Assembly: GCA_017882935.1 (NCBI GenBank)
Contig: JADGOP010000016.1
Location: 1-14,177 of the forward strand
Direction: 5' to 3'
Source: Actinomycetota bacterium
GTDB lineage: Bacteria; Actinomycetota; Acidimicrobiia; Acidimicrobiales; Iamiaceae
Length of the DNA: 14,177 bases
Within the stretch, counting starts at the first letter, position 1. Each line of letters begins with the position of its first letter. Under the pieces are notes generated by a model. The model was not told the origin of the DNA. It worked only from the letters and a program-made list of their open reading frames with translations, and did not search any database. A program made the translations under genes and the position numbers. Below, in pieces: positions 1-9,900 of the stretch.

Positions 1-3000
1 GTGTTCAAGGTGCGCATGGGTCTGCACGCCGGTGCCGCGATCGAGCGCGACGGCGACTACTTCGGGCCGGTCGTCAACCGTGCGGCCCGGATCATGGCGG
101 CCGCCCACGGCGGCCAGATCCTGATGTCCGCTGCGGCTGCCGGGATGCTCGGCCCGGTCGATCCCGACATCGAGCTCCGCGAGCTCGGCGCGCACCAGCT
201 CAAGGATCTGCTCACGCCCGAGCAGATCGTCCAGGCCACCGCCGCCGGCCTGCCGCGCGACTTCCCGCCGCTGCGGTCGCGCCGCGCGGGGAACATCCCA
301 CGGTCGCGGCCCGTGGCCGTAGGGCGCGACCGCGAGCTCCATGCCATCGTCCAGGCCCTCTCGCGCGGCCGGCTGGTCACCGTCGTCAGCCCGGTCGCGC
401 GCTCGGCCGTGAACCTGTCCTTCGCCGTCGTCCGCTCGGTCGACGAGCGCTTCCCGTTCGGCGCCTGGCACCTCGACCTCGCCACCCTCGGGGGGCGCGC
501 CGAGCTGGTGCCCGCGCTCGCCGCCATGCTCGGCGTCGCCGTCGAGAGCCCGGGCGAGGCCGCCTCGGTCGCGGGAGAGCTGGCCCGCGCCCTCGAGGAT
601 CGGCCCGCACTGCTCGTGCTCGAGGACGGCACGCTCGGCGACGAGCTGGCCCCCGCGGTGGCCGACCTGCTCGAACGGCTCCCGTCGGTGTCGATCCTCG
701 TCACCAGCCCGGCACCGCTCGGACTGCCCGGCGAGCAGACGGTGGAGGTGCGGCAGCCGGTGCTGCCCCCCGACCTGCAACGCTTCCGCGCCAGCCCGAT
801 CCTCGAGCGCGATGCCGAGCTCGCCCGGTTGCGACAGGAGCTCGCGCACGCCGCAGGCGGGGCGCGCCGCCTGGTCCTGGTCAGCGGCGAGGAGGGCATC
901 GGCAAGAGCCGGCTCGTGGCCGAGGTGGCCGCCGAGGTGGTGGCCGACGACGGGCTCGTGCTGCGGGGCGGCTGGGACGAGGAGGGCGTCACCGACTTCC
1001 AGGCCTTCCGTGAGGCCTTCACCCGCCACCTCGAGGGCACCGACCAGACCGGGGCGCGGGTGCCGCTCGGCGACCTGCTCCCCGATCTCGACGCGCTCGT
1101 GCCCGACGCGACGGCCGACCGGCCCGGCAGCGACGACGCCGACCGCTACCGCCTGCTCGACGCCCTCGACAGCTGGCTGGCCCAGATCGCCTCGGCGCAG
1201 CCGGTGCTGCTCTGGCTCGACGACCTCCAGTGGGCCGACCCGTCCTCGCTGCAGATGGTGCAGCACCTGGCCCGCTCACCCCGCGCCGCGGCGCTGGCGA
1301 TCGTGGCCACCTACCAGCCCGCGGCGGTCAGCCGGGTCGACGACCTCTCGCGCACCTTGGCCCAGCTGCGGCGCTCGCCCGGGTACGAGCAGATCGAGCT
1401 CAGCGGCCTCGGCACCCGGTCCACCCGGTCGCTGATCTCCCGCGCGTCCACCACCAACCTGGCCCCGCGCTCCCTCGCGCTGCTGCACGAGTGGAGCGGC
1501 GGCAACCCGTACTTCCTGCACGAGCTCGTGCGCCTGGTCGACGAGTCCGCGCCGCTCGACGGTGGCCCCGGCGAGCGCTGGGTGGCCGACCTCGAGGAGC
1601 TGGGGACCCCCGACTCGATCGCCGACGTGGTCCGCTGGCGGCTGGCCCGACGCTCGCCCCGGTTGGCCAAGCTGTTGAGCGTCGCCGCCGTCGTCGGCAC
1701 CGAGTTCGACGCCGCCACCCTCGCGGCGGTGCTCGATGCCGACGTGGAGGAGGTCGAGGACCTGCTCGACGACGCGTCCGCGTCCGGGTTCATCGAAGGG
1801 GTGCCCGACGCCGACGCGGCCTTCTCGTTCCGGCTCGACCTCGTCCGGCAGGCGCTGTACCAGGAGCTCCCGCCCCGGCAACGGATCCGGCTGCACCGCC
1901 GGGTGCTCGACACGCTCCTGGCCGGGGTCGATCCCGACCCCGCGGCCGTCGCCCGCCACCTCAGCATCGCGGCGGGTCCCGACGACCTCGACCGCACCGT
2001 CGAGTTCGCCACCGCCGCGGCCCACCGGGCCACCGACCAGATGGCGTTCGAGAACGCCGCCCGGCACTACGACCAGGCCCTGCACGTGCTCGAGCGCCAC
2101 CCCGAGCCGGGCGGACCGCGCATCGAGCTGCTCATCGCCGCCGGCGAGGCGCACAACCGGGCCGGCGCGCTCGGCACCGGGCGGCGCCTGCTCCGCACCG
2201 CTGCCGAGGAGGCGCGCCGTCGCGACCGCCCCGACCTGCTGGCCCGCGCCGGACTGGCACTCGGCGGCGTGCTGCCGTCGGCGCCTCCTACCGATGCCGA
2301 GGCCGTCGAGCTGCTGCGCGACATCGCCGACCGGTTCCCCGGCGACACCCCCGAACGGGCCCGCGCGCTGGTGCGCCAGGCCGAGTGGCTGCACCGCGTG
2401 GCCAACTACGACGAACGGCGGGCGCTGGTCGACGAGGCGGTCGACATCGCCCAGCGGCTGGGCGACCCGTCGGTGCTCGGCTGGGTGCTCAACTCATCGG
2501 TGCTGGCCATGCTCGGTCCCGACGATGCCGAGGCGATGCCTGCCGCCGCCGAGCAGATCATCCTGCTCAGCCACGACACCAACGACGACGAGCTGGCGTT
2601 CAGCGGGTGGAAGCTGCTGCTGCAGGGCCTCTTCGCCTGTGGCCGCATGGACGAGATCCGCGACGTGATCGCCACGGTCCGCAGGCTCGGCAAGCACCTG
2701 CGCCAACCCGAGTACCTGCGCATCGCGGTGATGTGGGACGCCACCGTGGCCGCGTTCGAGGGGCGCTACGGGAACGCCCGCCAGCGGGCCAACGAGGCGC
2801 TCGCCATCACGCTCGCCGGTGACCACTCGCAGGTGTCCGACATCCAGCTCATGCTCCAGATCCCCATCTACGGGCTCCGGGGCACCACCGCCACCCTGCG
2901 CAACCGACTCGACGAGGTGGGCCAGGAGAGCATCCGCGGGTTCCGGGCCTGGTTCCACGCCGAGGCCGGCGAGCACGAGCAGGCCCGGGCGCTCCTCGAG

Positions 3001-3489
3001 GTGCCGCACCTGCTCGAGCGCATCGCCGAGAAGCGCTGGTACCTTTTCTGGGGCGAGGTCGTCGGCCTGGGTACCACCGCCGCGCTGCTCGGCGACGTCG
3101 AGCGGGTCCGCCAGATCCGCGACCTCATCGCGCCCTACCGCGAGCACAGCGCGGTGCTCGGGGTGGCCGCCTTCCTCGGCGCCGTACCGCACCACTGCGG
3201 GGTGCTCAACGGCGTCCTCGGCGAGTGGGACGAGGCCGTCGCCGACCTCGAGGTCGGCCTCGAACGGCACCGCGCCATGAGCGCCCGACCGTGGGTCGCG
3301 CTGTCGCAGATCGAGCTGGCCCGCGTGCTCGCGGCGCGCGGCGCTCCGGGCGACGCCGCCCGCGCCGCCAAGCTCACGGCCGAGGCCACGGCCATGGCCG
3401 ACGAGCTCGATCTCGGCGCGGTGAAGACCCGTGCGGGTCAGGCCGGGTCAGGGTTCGACGCGTCGAGGTGGGCCAGCACCGACGGGTAG
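1..3489 (+). CDS. Class III cyclase-domain / AAA-type ATPase / TPR signalling protein (5' end missing)
   Basis: This is the 3' part of a large multidomain regulator; the true start lies before the window. Residues 1-45 are the C-terminal half of a class III nucleotide cyclase domain, with D19, N26 and R30 at the substrate-specifying and transition-state positions (motif GPVVNRAAR). Residues about 104-250 resemble an NB-ARC-like NTPase with a sensor-like ILVTSPAPLGLPGE, but the P-loop is lost (VSPVARSAV). A second ATPase follows, with Walker A SGEEGIGKS at 295-303 and Walker B LLWLDDLQWAD near 403-413. The rest is alpha-helical, with a GNPYF motif near 502 and TPR-like repeats. No C-terminal LuxR helix-turn-helix is present. 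Proteins of this type are thought to link a ligand or ATP state to signalling or transcription; the signal is unknown. The last 17 codons overlap the convergent GMC fusion gene, and no terminator is visible. Confidence 0.88.
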   Translation: MFKVRMGLHAGAAIERDGDYFGPVVNRAARIMAAAHGGQILMSAAAAGMLGPVDPDIELRELGAHQLKDLLTPEQIVQATAAGLPRDFPPLRSRRAGNIPRSRPVAVGRDRELHAIVQALSRGRLVTVVSPVARSAVNLSFAVVRSVDERFPFGAWHLDLATLGGRAELVPALAAMLGVAVESPGEAASVAGELARALEDRPALLVLEDGTLGDELAPAVADLLERLPSVSILVTSPAPLGLPGEQTVEVRQPVLPPDLQRFRASPILERDAELARLRQELAHAAGGARRLVLVSGEEGIGKSRLVAEVAAEVVADDGLVLRGGWDEEGVTDFQAFREAFTRHLEGTDQTGARVPLGDLLPDLDALVPDATADRPGSDDADRYRLLDALDSWLAQIASAQPVLLWLDDLQWADPSSLQMVQHLARSPRAAALAIVATYQPAAVSRVDDLSRTLAQLRRSPGYEQIELSGLGTRSTRSLISRASTTNLAPRSLALLHEWSGGNPYFLHELVRLVDESAPLDGGPGERWVADLEELGTPDSIADVVRWRLARRSPRLAKLLSVAAVVGTEFDAATLAAVLDADVEEVEDLLDDASASGFIEGVPDADAAFSFRLDLVRQALYQELPPRQRIRLHRRVLDTLLAGVDPDPAAVARHLSIAAGPDDLDRTVEFATAAAHRATDQMAFENAARHYDQALHVLERHPEPGGPRIELLIAAGEAHNRAGALGTGRRLLRTAAEEARRRDRPDLLARAGLALGGVLPSAPPTDAEAVELLRDIADRFPGDTPERARALVRQAEWLHRVANYDERRALVDEAVDIAQRLGDPSVLGWVLNSSVLAMLGPDDAEAMPAAAEQIILLSHDTNDDELAFSGWKLLLQGLFACGRMDEIRDVIATVRRLGKHLRQPEYLRIAVMWDATVAAFEGRYGNARQRANEALAITLAGDHSQVSDIQLMLQIPIYGLRGTTATLRNRLDEVGQESIRGFRAWFHAEAGEHEQARALLEVPHLLERIAEKRWYLFWGEVVGLGTTAALLGDVERVRQIRDLIAPYREHSAVLGVAAFLGAVPHHCGVLNGVLGEWDEAVADLEVGLERHRAMSARPWVALSQIELARVLAARGAPGDAARAAKLTAEATAMADELDLGAVKTRAGQAGSGFDASRWASTDG

Positions 3490-6400
3490 ACGTCGCGGGC
3501 CGCGTTGCGCCCGACGATGCCGTCGAGGTGCGCGTAGTCGGCCAGGTTCGCGCAGCTGTAGAGGCCGGGGTCGTTGTGGGAGCGGAGCCACGCCAGCGTC
3601 GCCTCGGTGCCGCTCGGCTTGAAGATGTAGTTGTGCGCGCCGGCGAGGAAGTGGATGGGCACGGCCAGCCGTTCCGGGTGCTGCAGGTAGACGTCGTCGC
3701 CCGCGGCGTCAACGGTGAGGCGGCGGCGCATGATCAGCGCGAGGTGCTCGAGGGTGCGGGTGTTGCCGTAGCCGAAGGCGTCGTCGAGGGAGCGGTGCGT
3801 GGGCTCGTCGAGGGCGGCGTGGGTGTGGGTGCAGCCGTACACCGCGTTGATGAACCGGCAGATCGGCCGCCCGCACGCCTCGCCCCGGGGCATGCGCACG
3901 AGCCGGAGGGCAACGTCGGCCGCGACGTTGGTCCAGTTCCTCTCGTCGTCGGGGACGAGGCCCCGCACGTGCAGCGCATGCGCGAGCTGGCCGACCCGCA
4001 GGGTGCACTTCAGCTGGTTGAGCAGCGACGTGTGGGGGTGCAGCGAGAACTGCGAGCACACGGCCGAGCGCACCCCCGTCATCCCGGCGCCGAGGGCCAT
4101 CAGGATCGACGACGACCCGACGCAGTGCCCGAAGAGCTGCACCGTGTCGGCCCCGGTGCGGGTGCGCACCTCGGCGACCGCAGCGGGCCAGTCGACGGTG
4201 GCGATCTCGTCGAGCGTGAAGTCGGTGTGCGACGACGGCAGGTCGATGCTGGCCCGGTAGTCGAAGAGCCAGACGTCGTAGTCGTTCTCGAACAGGTACT
4301 CGGTGAGGTTGGTGGCGGTGGTCCGCCCCAGGTAGGAGCGTGCCGCCATGGCGAAGCCGGGGGCCAGCAGCACGGGCCCCTTCGGGCCGCCGTTGTAGCG
4401 GGTCAGCTTGAGCCGGGCATCGCCACCCACCGGCACCTGACCCGTCTCGACGAGGCGCGCAGTCGACACGCCGGCCGCGGCCGCGGCAGCGGGCAGGTCG
4501 ACCGGGTGCCAGGTCCCGCCGCCGTCCGCCCAGGACACCTCGGGATCGGGCAGCCGCAGCTCGCGGGTCCCCTCCTCGGGGTCGGGCGGCGCGGAGAAGC
4601 GGCCCAGCTCGTCGGCCAGGCCACCGAAGACGTGGAACAGCCGGCCGAGGAACACCCGCTGGAAGTTCAGCAGCGCGCGGGCCGACTCGCGCGAGCCTCC
4701 CGGCGCGTTGCCGCGCATGGTGCTGACCTGGCGGGCGAAGTCGGCCGGACGGATCCGGATCACGCCGACGCCGGTGATGGCGCCGTCCGCGTCGGTCATG
4801 GTCACGTACAGCGTCGACGTCTCCCGCCACAGCAGCCACGCAGGCCCGTGGCGGATGACCTTGATGCCGTCGAAGTGGTAGCGACTGCCGTCGACGGCCA
4901 CCAGGTCCATGGCGTAGTGCATGTGCCAGGTCTCGACCTGCTCCGGGACCGGCACGATCAGGCGGAGCTCGCCGACGTCGACGAGCAGCGGCTCGGGCGA
5001 CAGGGCCGGCGCCTCGACGGTGCCGACGAGCGCCAGGGGCGTGGCGGCGTCGGCCAGCAGCGCGTCGACGTCCTCACACGTGATGGTCAGCACGAACTCG
5101 AGCGGCGAGCTGCCCTCGGGGCGACCGGTCGCGGCCGGCGCCAGGGTGAGCTCTGACGGGGGCGACATCCAGCCGACCATGCGCTCGGTGAACGACACGC
5201 GGGGCCGGTCCGGAGGCGGGGCCGGCCCGGACGCGTCCTCATCGTCCATCGGCGCTGCGGTCGACCAGCGCCCGTCGGCCACCAGCGCCTGGGCCGCCCG
5301 CTCGGTCAGCGCGGAGATGGTGAGCAGGGGGTTCACGTCGAGCGGCCGGGGGATGATCGACCCGTCGGCGACCAGCAGCCCGTCGTGCACCGCGTCCCCC
5401 GTGGGGCCGGCGAACACCCGGCCCACGTCGTCGACGACGCCGCGCTCCGCGTCGTCGGCCATCACGCACCCACCGAGGGGGTGCACGGTGATGAGCGAGT
5501 AGTCCCCGTCAGGTGACCAGGCCGGCTGGGCCAGGTACTCGCCACCGATGGCCTCGGCCGCGCGGCGGAGCTGCGCGTTGTCGGAGGCGATCACCGGGGC
5601 GCGCCCCACGTCGAGCCAGTCGACGCGGAGGCCGTGCCGGCCCAACCGCAGCCGCCCGTCGCCGTCGTCGGTGCTCATGACCAGGTAGGTGAGGGTGCGC
5701 CGGGTGGCGTTGCGGGCCGATCGTGCCGCCGCCCGCACCCGGGCCAGGGGGCCGAGGTCGCGCCGTGCCAGGTTGGCCACGGCGACCGCGGGCGCCACGA
5801 TCGGCGCCAGCACCCCGGGGATCGAGCCCTCCTCGACGGTGACCTCGTCGTCGGTGCTCGTGTCCCACAGCGAGATGCGACCGGCGATGGTGGGGCCGAT
5901 CGGATGGCCGTTCGGCCTGGCCCCCCACCCCACTGCGTCGACGTCGGTGTCGGTGTCGTGGGCGAAGCCGAGCACGTCGCCGTTGCCGTTGAAGCGCTCC
6001 CCGACGCGGTCCGACAGCGGCAGCCCGGCCTCGCGCGAGCGCAGCAGGATCTCGGTGCTGCCGAGCGTGCCCGCGGCGAGCACCACCACGTCGGCGGCCA
6101 CCACGAGCGGTGGCGCGTCGAAGCGGCTCCGCCCTCCGGTGACGAGCTGGAGGTCGACCAGCCACCGGTCGCCGTCGCGGCGCAGCCGCTCGACCGCCAC
6201 CTCGGTGAAGATGCGGGCCCCGTTGGCGTGCGCGTCGGGGAGGTAGTTGGCGAGCACGGTGTTCTTGGCGCCGACGTTGCAGCCCGAGCAGCAGTCGCCG
6301 CACAGCGTGCACGCCTCCTGGTGCAGCCCCACGGCGTTGAGGCCTGCGGAGAAGGTGACGTTCAGGGGCGGGCGCTGCAGGGCGCTGCCCAGCGCGATCG

Positions 6401-6938
6401 CACCCTCGCCCAGCGCGTGCATCTTCGGGGTGGGCGGGGTGTGCTCGGGGTAGCGGCGCGAGCCGAGCATGTGCTCCGCCAGCTCGTAGTACCGGTCGAG
6501 CTGGTGGCGACCGTCGCCGCGCAGCGCCTCCGGCCAGCGCACGTCGTCGAACACGTCGGCCCCTGCGCGCAGCGCGACGTTGGCGTTGATGAGCGACGTG
6601 CCGCCGAGGCCGCACCCCACCAGCACGCTCTGGCCGCGCGCCACGCGAAAGTCGAACAGCGCGTTGGCGGGGCCGAGGCGGCCCCGGGCGGTGTGCACCT
6701 GCACGTGGCGACCGGCTTCGGTGAAGTGGTCGGGGAACGCCCCGGGGTGGCGCTCGCTGCCGCGCTCCAGCACCACCACCGACCTGCCGGCGCGGGCGAG
6801 CCGAGCCGCCATGATGGCGCCGCCGTAGCCCGACCCGACGACCACCACCTCCTCGTGCACACGGAGCTGGTCGAGGGGCGACGACAGCCGGGGCGCGGCC
6901 CTGTCGGTGCCCGGGTCACGCTCACCGCCATGACGCAT
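3438..6938 (-). CDS. GMC (cholesterol-oxidase-like) flavin oxidoreductase fused to an alpha/beta-hydrolase
   Basis: A 1166-residue three-part enzyme, about twice the length of a stand-alone cholesterol oxidase. Residues 30-60 form the FAD Rossmann motif (VVGSGYGG then VVVLERG). A Cys-rich motif, CTLCGDCCSGCNVGAKNT, spans 210-227. H486 in HPLGGC and N536 in NPLLT match the catalytic His/Asn pair of cholesterol oxidases. Residues about 580-780 are a beta-rich middle domain that I cannot name. Residues about 840-1160 are an alpha/beta-hydrolase with nucleophile elbow GHCVGS (C939) and a likely catalytic His at 1137 (AHLDG). There is no signal peptide, so it is probably cytoplasmic. The ATG has a strong Shine-Dalgarno GGGAGGG at 6944-6950, 5 nt away. 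It starts 43 bp after the LuxR regulator and may be co-transcribed. Sterol, long-chain alcohol or lipid is a likely substrate class, but this is inference. Confidence 0.93.
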   Translation of the reverse strand: MRHGGERDPGTDRAAPRLSSPLDQLRVHEEVVVVGSGYGGAIMAARLARAGRSVVVLERGSERHPGAFPDHFTEAGRHVQVHTARGRLGPANALFDFRVARGQSVLVGCGLGGTSLINANVALRAGADVFDDVRWPEALRGDGRHQLDRYYELAEHMLGSRRYPEHTPPTPKMHALGEGAIALGSALQRPPLNVTFSAGLNAVGLHQEACTLCGDCCSGCNVGAKNTVLANYLPDAHANGARIFTEVAVERLRRDGDRWLVDLQLVTGGRSRFDAPPLVVAADVVVLAAGTLGSTEILLRSREAGLPLSDRVGERFNGNGDVLGFAHDTDTDVDAVGWGARPNGHPIGPTIAGRISLWDTSTDDEVTVEEGSIPGVLAPIVAPAVAVANLARRDLGPLARVRAAARSARNATRRTLTYLVMSTDDGDGRLRLGRHGLRVDWLDVGRAPVIASDNAQLRRAAEAIGGEYLAQPAWSPDGDYSLITVHPLGGCVMADDAERGVVDDVGRVFAGPTGDAVHDGLLVADGSIIPRPLDVNPLLTISALTERAAQALVADGRWSTAAPMDDEDASGPAPPPDRPRVSFTERMVGWMSPPSELTLAPAATGRPEGSSPLEFVLTITCEDVDALLADAATPLALVGTVEAPALSPEPLLVDVGELRLIVPVPEQVETWHMHYAMDLVAVDGSRYHFDGIKVIRHGPAWLLWRETSTLYVTMTDADGAITGVGVIRIRPADFARQVSTMRGNAPGGSRESARALLNFQRVFLGRLFHVFGGLADELGRFSAPPDPEEGTRELRLPDPEVSWADGGGTWHPVDLPAAAAAAGVSTARLVETGQVPVGGDARLKLTRYNGGPKGPVLLAPGFAMAARSYLGRTTATNLTEYLFENDYDVWLFDYRASIDLPSSHTDFTLDEIATVDWPAAVAEVRTRTGADTVQLFGHCVGSSSILMALGAGMTGVRSAVCSQFSLHPHTSLLNQLKCTLRVGQLAHALHVRGLVPDDERNWTNVAADVALRLVRMPRGEACGRPICRFINAVYGCTHTHAALDEPTHRSLDDAFGYGNTRTLEHLALIMRRRLTVDAAGDDVYLQHPERLAVPIHFLAGAHNYIFKPSGTEATLAWLRSHNDPGLYSCANLADYAHLDGIVGRNAARDVYPSVLAHLDASNPDPA

Positions 6939-6943
6939 CGCAA

Positions 6944-6950
6944 CCCTCCC
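6944..6950 (-). promoter_or_regulatory. Ribosome binding site of the GMC-hydrolase fusion gene
   Basis: GGGAGGG on the minus strand sits 5 nt before the ATG at 6938. It fixes the start codon, and shows the gene has its own ribosome entry even if it is read through from the regulator upstream. Confidence 0.75.
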
Positions 6951-6981
6951 ACCCCGAGCCGACGGGCCTCACGACGGGACG

Positions 6982-9900
6982 CTACAGCTCGAGCAACTGG
7001 TGGCGCGCCGCGTACACCGCGGCCTCGGCGCGGTTGGCGCAGCCGGTCTTCTGCAGGATCGCCCGCACGTGGTTGGCGACCGTGTTCTGGCTGATGAACA
7101 GCGCCTCCCCGACCTCGCGGTTCGAGCGGCCGTCGGCGACGAGGCGCAGCACGTCGACCTCCCGCCCGGACAGGCCGTCGGGCAGGGCAGACGCGGTGAG
7201 GTCGATCACTGCGAGGGCGTCCGACCCGTCGACGGAGGGACCCGGCACGGGCTCCTCGGCGAGCCCGTGCATGCCGAGCACCACCGCGAGCTGGTGGGCC
7301 CGGGCGCCGAGCTCGGCGGCGCGCTGCCGGTCGCCACGCGACGCCAGGTGGCCGGCGTGGTCGTGCAACACGTGCGCGGCCCACACCGGCGAGCCACTGC
7401 GCTCGGCGAGGTCCGCCGCGGCGGCGAAGTGGCCCTCGGCATCGTCGCCACGACCGAGCAGCGCGGCCAGCCCGGCGAGGAAGCGGTCGGCCGGCCCGAA
7501 GCAGATGGTCATGCCGACCATCAGGTTCCGCCCGGAGTAGGGGGTCAGCTCGTCGTAGAGCAGGGCCGCCCGCTCCACGTCACCGAGGCGCAGGCACACC
7601 TCGGCGAGGAAGGTGGCGCACGCGGGCCACACCGAGTCACGCGGTACCGACGCGAAGCCGTCCGCGGCGAGCACCTCGAACTCGCGCCGGGCCTCGTCGA
7701 GCATGTCGAGATCGCTGTAGAGGGCGGCCAGACCGGGGCGCCACAGCGGCTGGTCGACCTGGCGCGAGGCCACCAGCTCGAGCACGGGGGCGACTTCACC
7801 CAACCGGCCCTGCTCGCGGCGGAGGGCGAACATCTGCAGGCCGTACACGCCGGCGTCGAAGGGGGTGTGGTCGGCCGCACCGAAGGCGTGGGCGCGCTCG
7901 GCGGCGGCCTCGGCCTCGACGAAGCGGCCGCGGGCCAGCTCGAGCACCACCTCGAAGGCCCACCCCACGAACTGGAACGCCGCGTAGCGCCCGCGGGCCG
8001 ACACCTCCTGGTGCCGCGCGAGTACTACGTCGGCCTCGTCGAGGCGGCCTACCGTGATGAGGGCCCGCAGGCGGTTGCTGGTGGCGTACATGCTGTGCCA
8101 GGGGTCGGGGCTGTTCAGGGCGAGGCGGTCGAGCTCGTCGGCGAGCCCCAGCAGCCGCTCGGGGTCAGTGGTGGCGATGAGCGCGGCCTCGAGCGCCGCG
8201 CCGAGGGCCTCCTGGTCGCTGCACCGCCGGGCCAGGGCCAGCGCGACCTCCACCGCGGCCAGCGCGTCGGTCGACCGGCCCGCGTGGGAGTAGGCCCGGG
8301 CCAGCGAGGCGTGCAGCCGGGCGTGCAGCAGCTCGTCGTCGTCGCCGAGGCGGGTCATGGCCTCGGTCACGATCGCGACCGCGGGCTCGCCGGGGAGCCC
8401 GGGCATGTGCACCGCCTGCTCGAAGCCGATGGCGGCGCGGGCCATGAGCTCGGGGTCGTCGAGCCGGCGGGCGTCGGCGAAGGCGGTGGCGCAGCTGCTG
8501 AGGCTGTCGGTGTAACGGCCGTCGCGGACCTCGGCCGTGCCACGTTCGAGCAGCAGCTCCACCAGCTCGGGGTCGCCTGGCGGGCACAGCACCATCGCCG
8601 TGGACAGGTGCGAGATGGCCAGGTCGAAGGCCGACGAGCGCAGCGCCTGGGCCCCCGCCCGCCGCAGGTAGTAGCGCGCCTTGGCGCTCCCGCCCAGCGA
8701 GGCGCCGGCGGTGAAGTGGCGCGCCAGCTCGGCGAGCACGGGGCGGCGGTCGGCTTCGTGGACCAGCTCGAGCGCCTCCGCCACGCGCAGGTGCAGCTGG
8801 GCACGACCGATCGGCGACACCGTGTCCTCCACCGTGTCGCGCACCAGCGCGTGGGGGAACTGGTAGGTGAGGAGCACCTCGCCCACGTCGCCGAGCAGCC
8901 CGGCTTCGACCAGCTCGTCGAGGCTGGGCGCGATCTCCTCGAGGGGCACGTCGGCCGCGAGTTGCAGCACCTGCAGCTCGACGCGGGGCCCCGCGATGGC
9001 GGCGAGCTCGACGAGCGCGCGTGCGGGTGGCGAGAGGCGATCGAGACGGGCGCCGACGACCTCCTTCACGCTGCGCGGCACGCCGAGGTCGGCGATCCGC
9101 CCACTCACCGTCCAGCGGCTCCCATCGCGTGTGACCGCACCGGTCGACACGAGGTGGCGCCACAGCTCGCCGACGTAGAAGGCGTTGCCGGCGCTGCGCC
9201 GGGCGATGGCGAGCGCGATGCGGTGGAGGTCGTCGTCGAGTGGATGGCCGGTGGCCTCGACCAGGAAGCGCTCCACGTTGGCCTCGTCGAGCCCCTCGAG
9301 CCGGAGCCGGCAGGCGTCGTCGAGCCGGCGGAGGTCGGCGAGGCACGAGGCGAGGGGCTCGGTGATCTCGGCACTGGTGTCGCGGTAGGTGCCGATCACG
9401 AGCATGCCGCGGGCGGTGCCGAAGCGGGCGAGGTGCCGGAGCAGGGCGAGCGTCTGGGTCTCGGCCCAGTGGAGGTCGTCGATCACGAGCACCACCGGCC
9501 GGCGGTTCGCCACCTCCGCGAGCACCGCGTCGACGGCACCGAAGAGGCGGAACTGGTCGGCGTCGGGGTCGAGCACGGACGGCCGCACCAGGTCGGGCGC
9601 CGAGTGGTCGAGGCGCGGGAGCAGCACGAGCAGCGCAGCCAGCTCGGGCCGGAGCCGCTCGACCATCAGCTCCTCGGGCACGGTTCGCAGCAGGTGGTCG
9701 AGGGCCTGGACCCAGGGTTGGTAGGGCAGGGACAGCTCGCTGTCGCAGGCGCCGAACAGCACCGCCGCGCCGTGGGCGTGCGCGTCGAGGGCGAACTCGA
9801 CCGCGAGCCGGGTCTTGCCCGCGCCGGCCTCGCCGCCGATGAGCGCGACCCGGTTGGCACCGGCCCGGACCTCGTCCCACACCTCGGCCAGCTCGGCCCA

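Noticed and set aside
3225..5156. 643-codon plus-strand frame over the end of the partial regulator and the hydrolase half of the fusion
   Set aside because: It has no recognisable domain and overlaps two well-supported genes; its composition is typical of an antisense shadow.
5634..7094. 486-codon plus-strand frame opposite the GMC domain
   Set aside because: It is antisense to the FAD-binding and Cys-rich motifs of the fusion gene and has no domain of its own.
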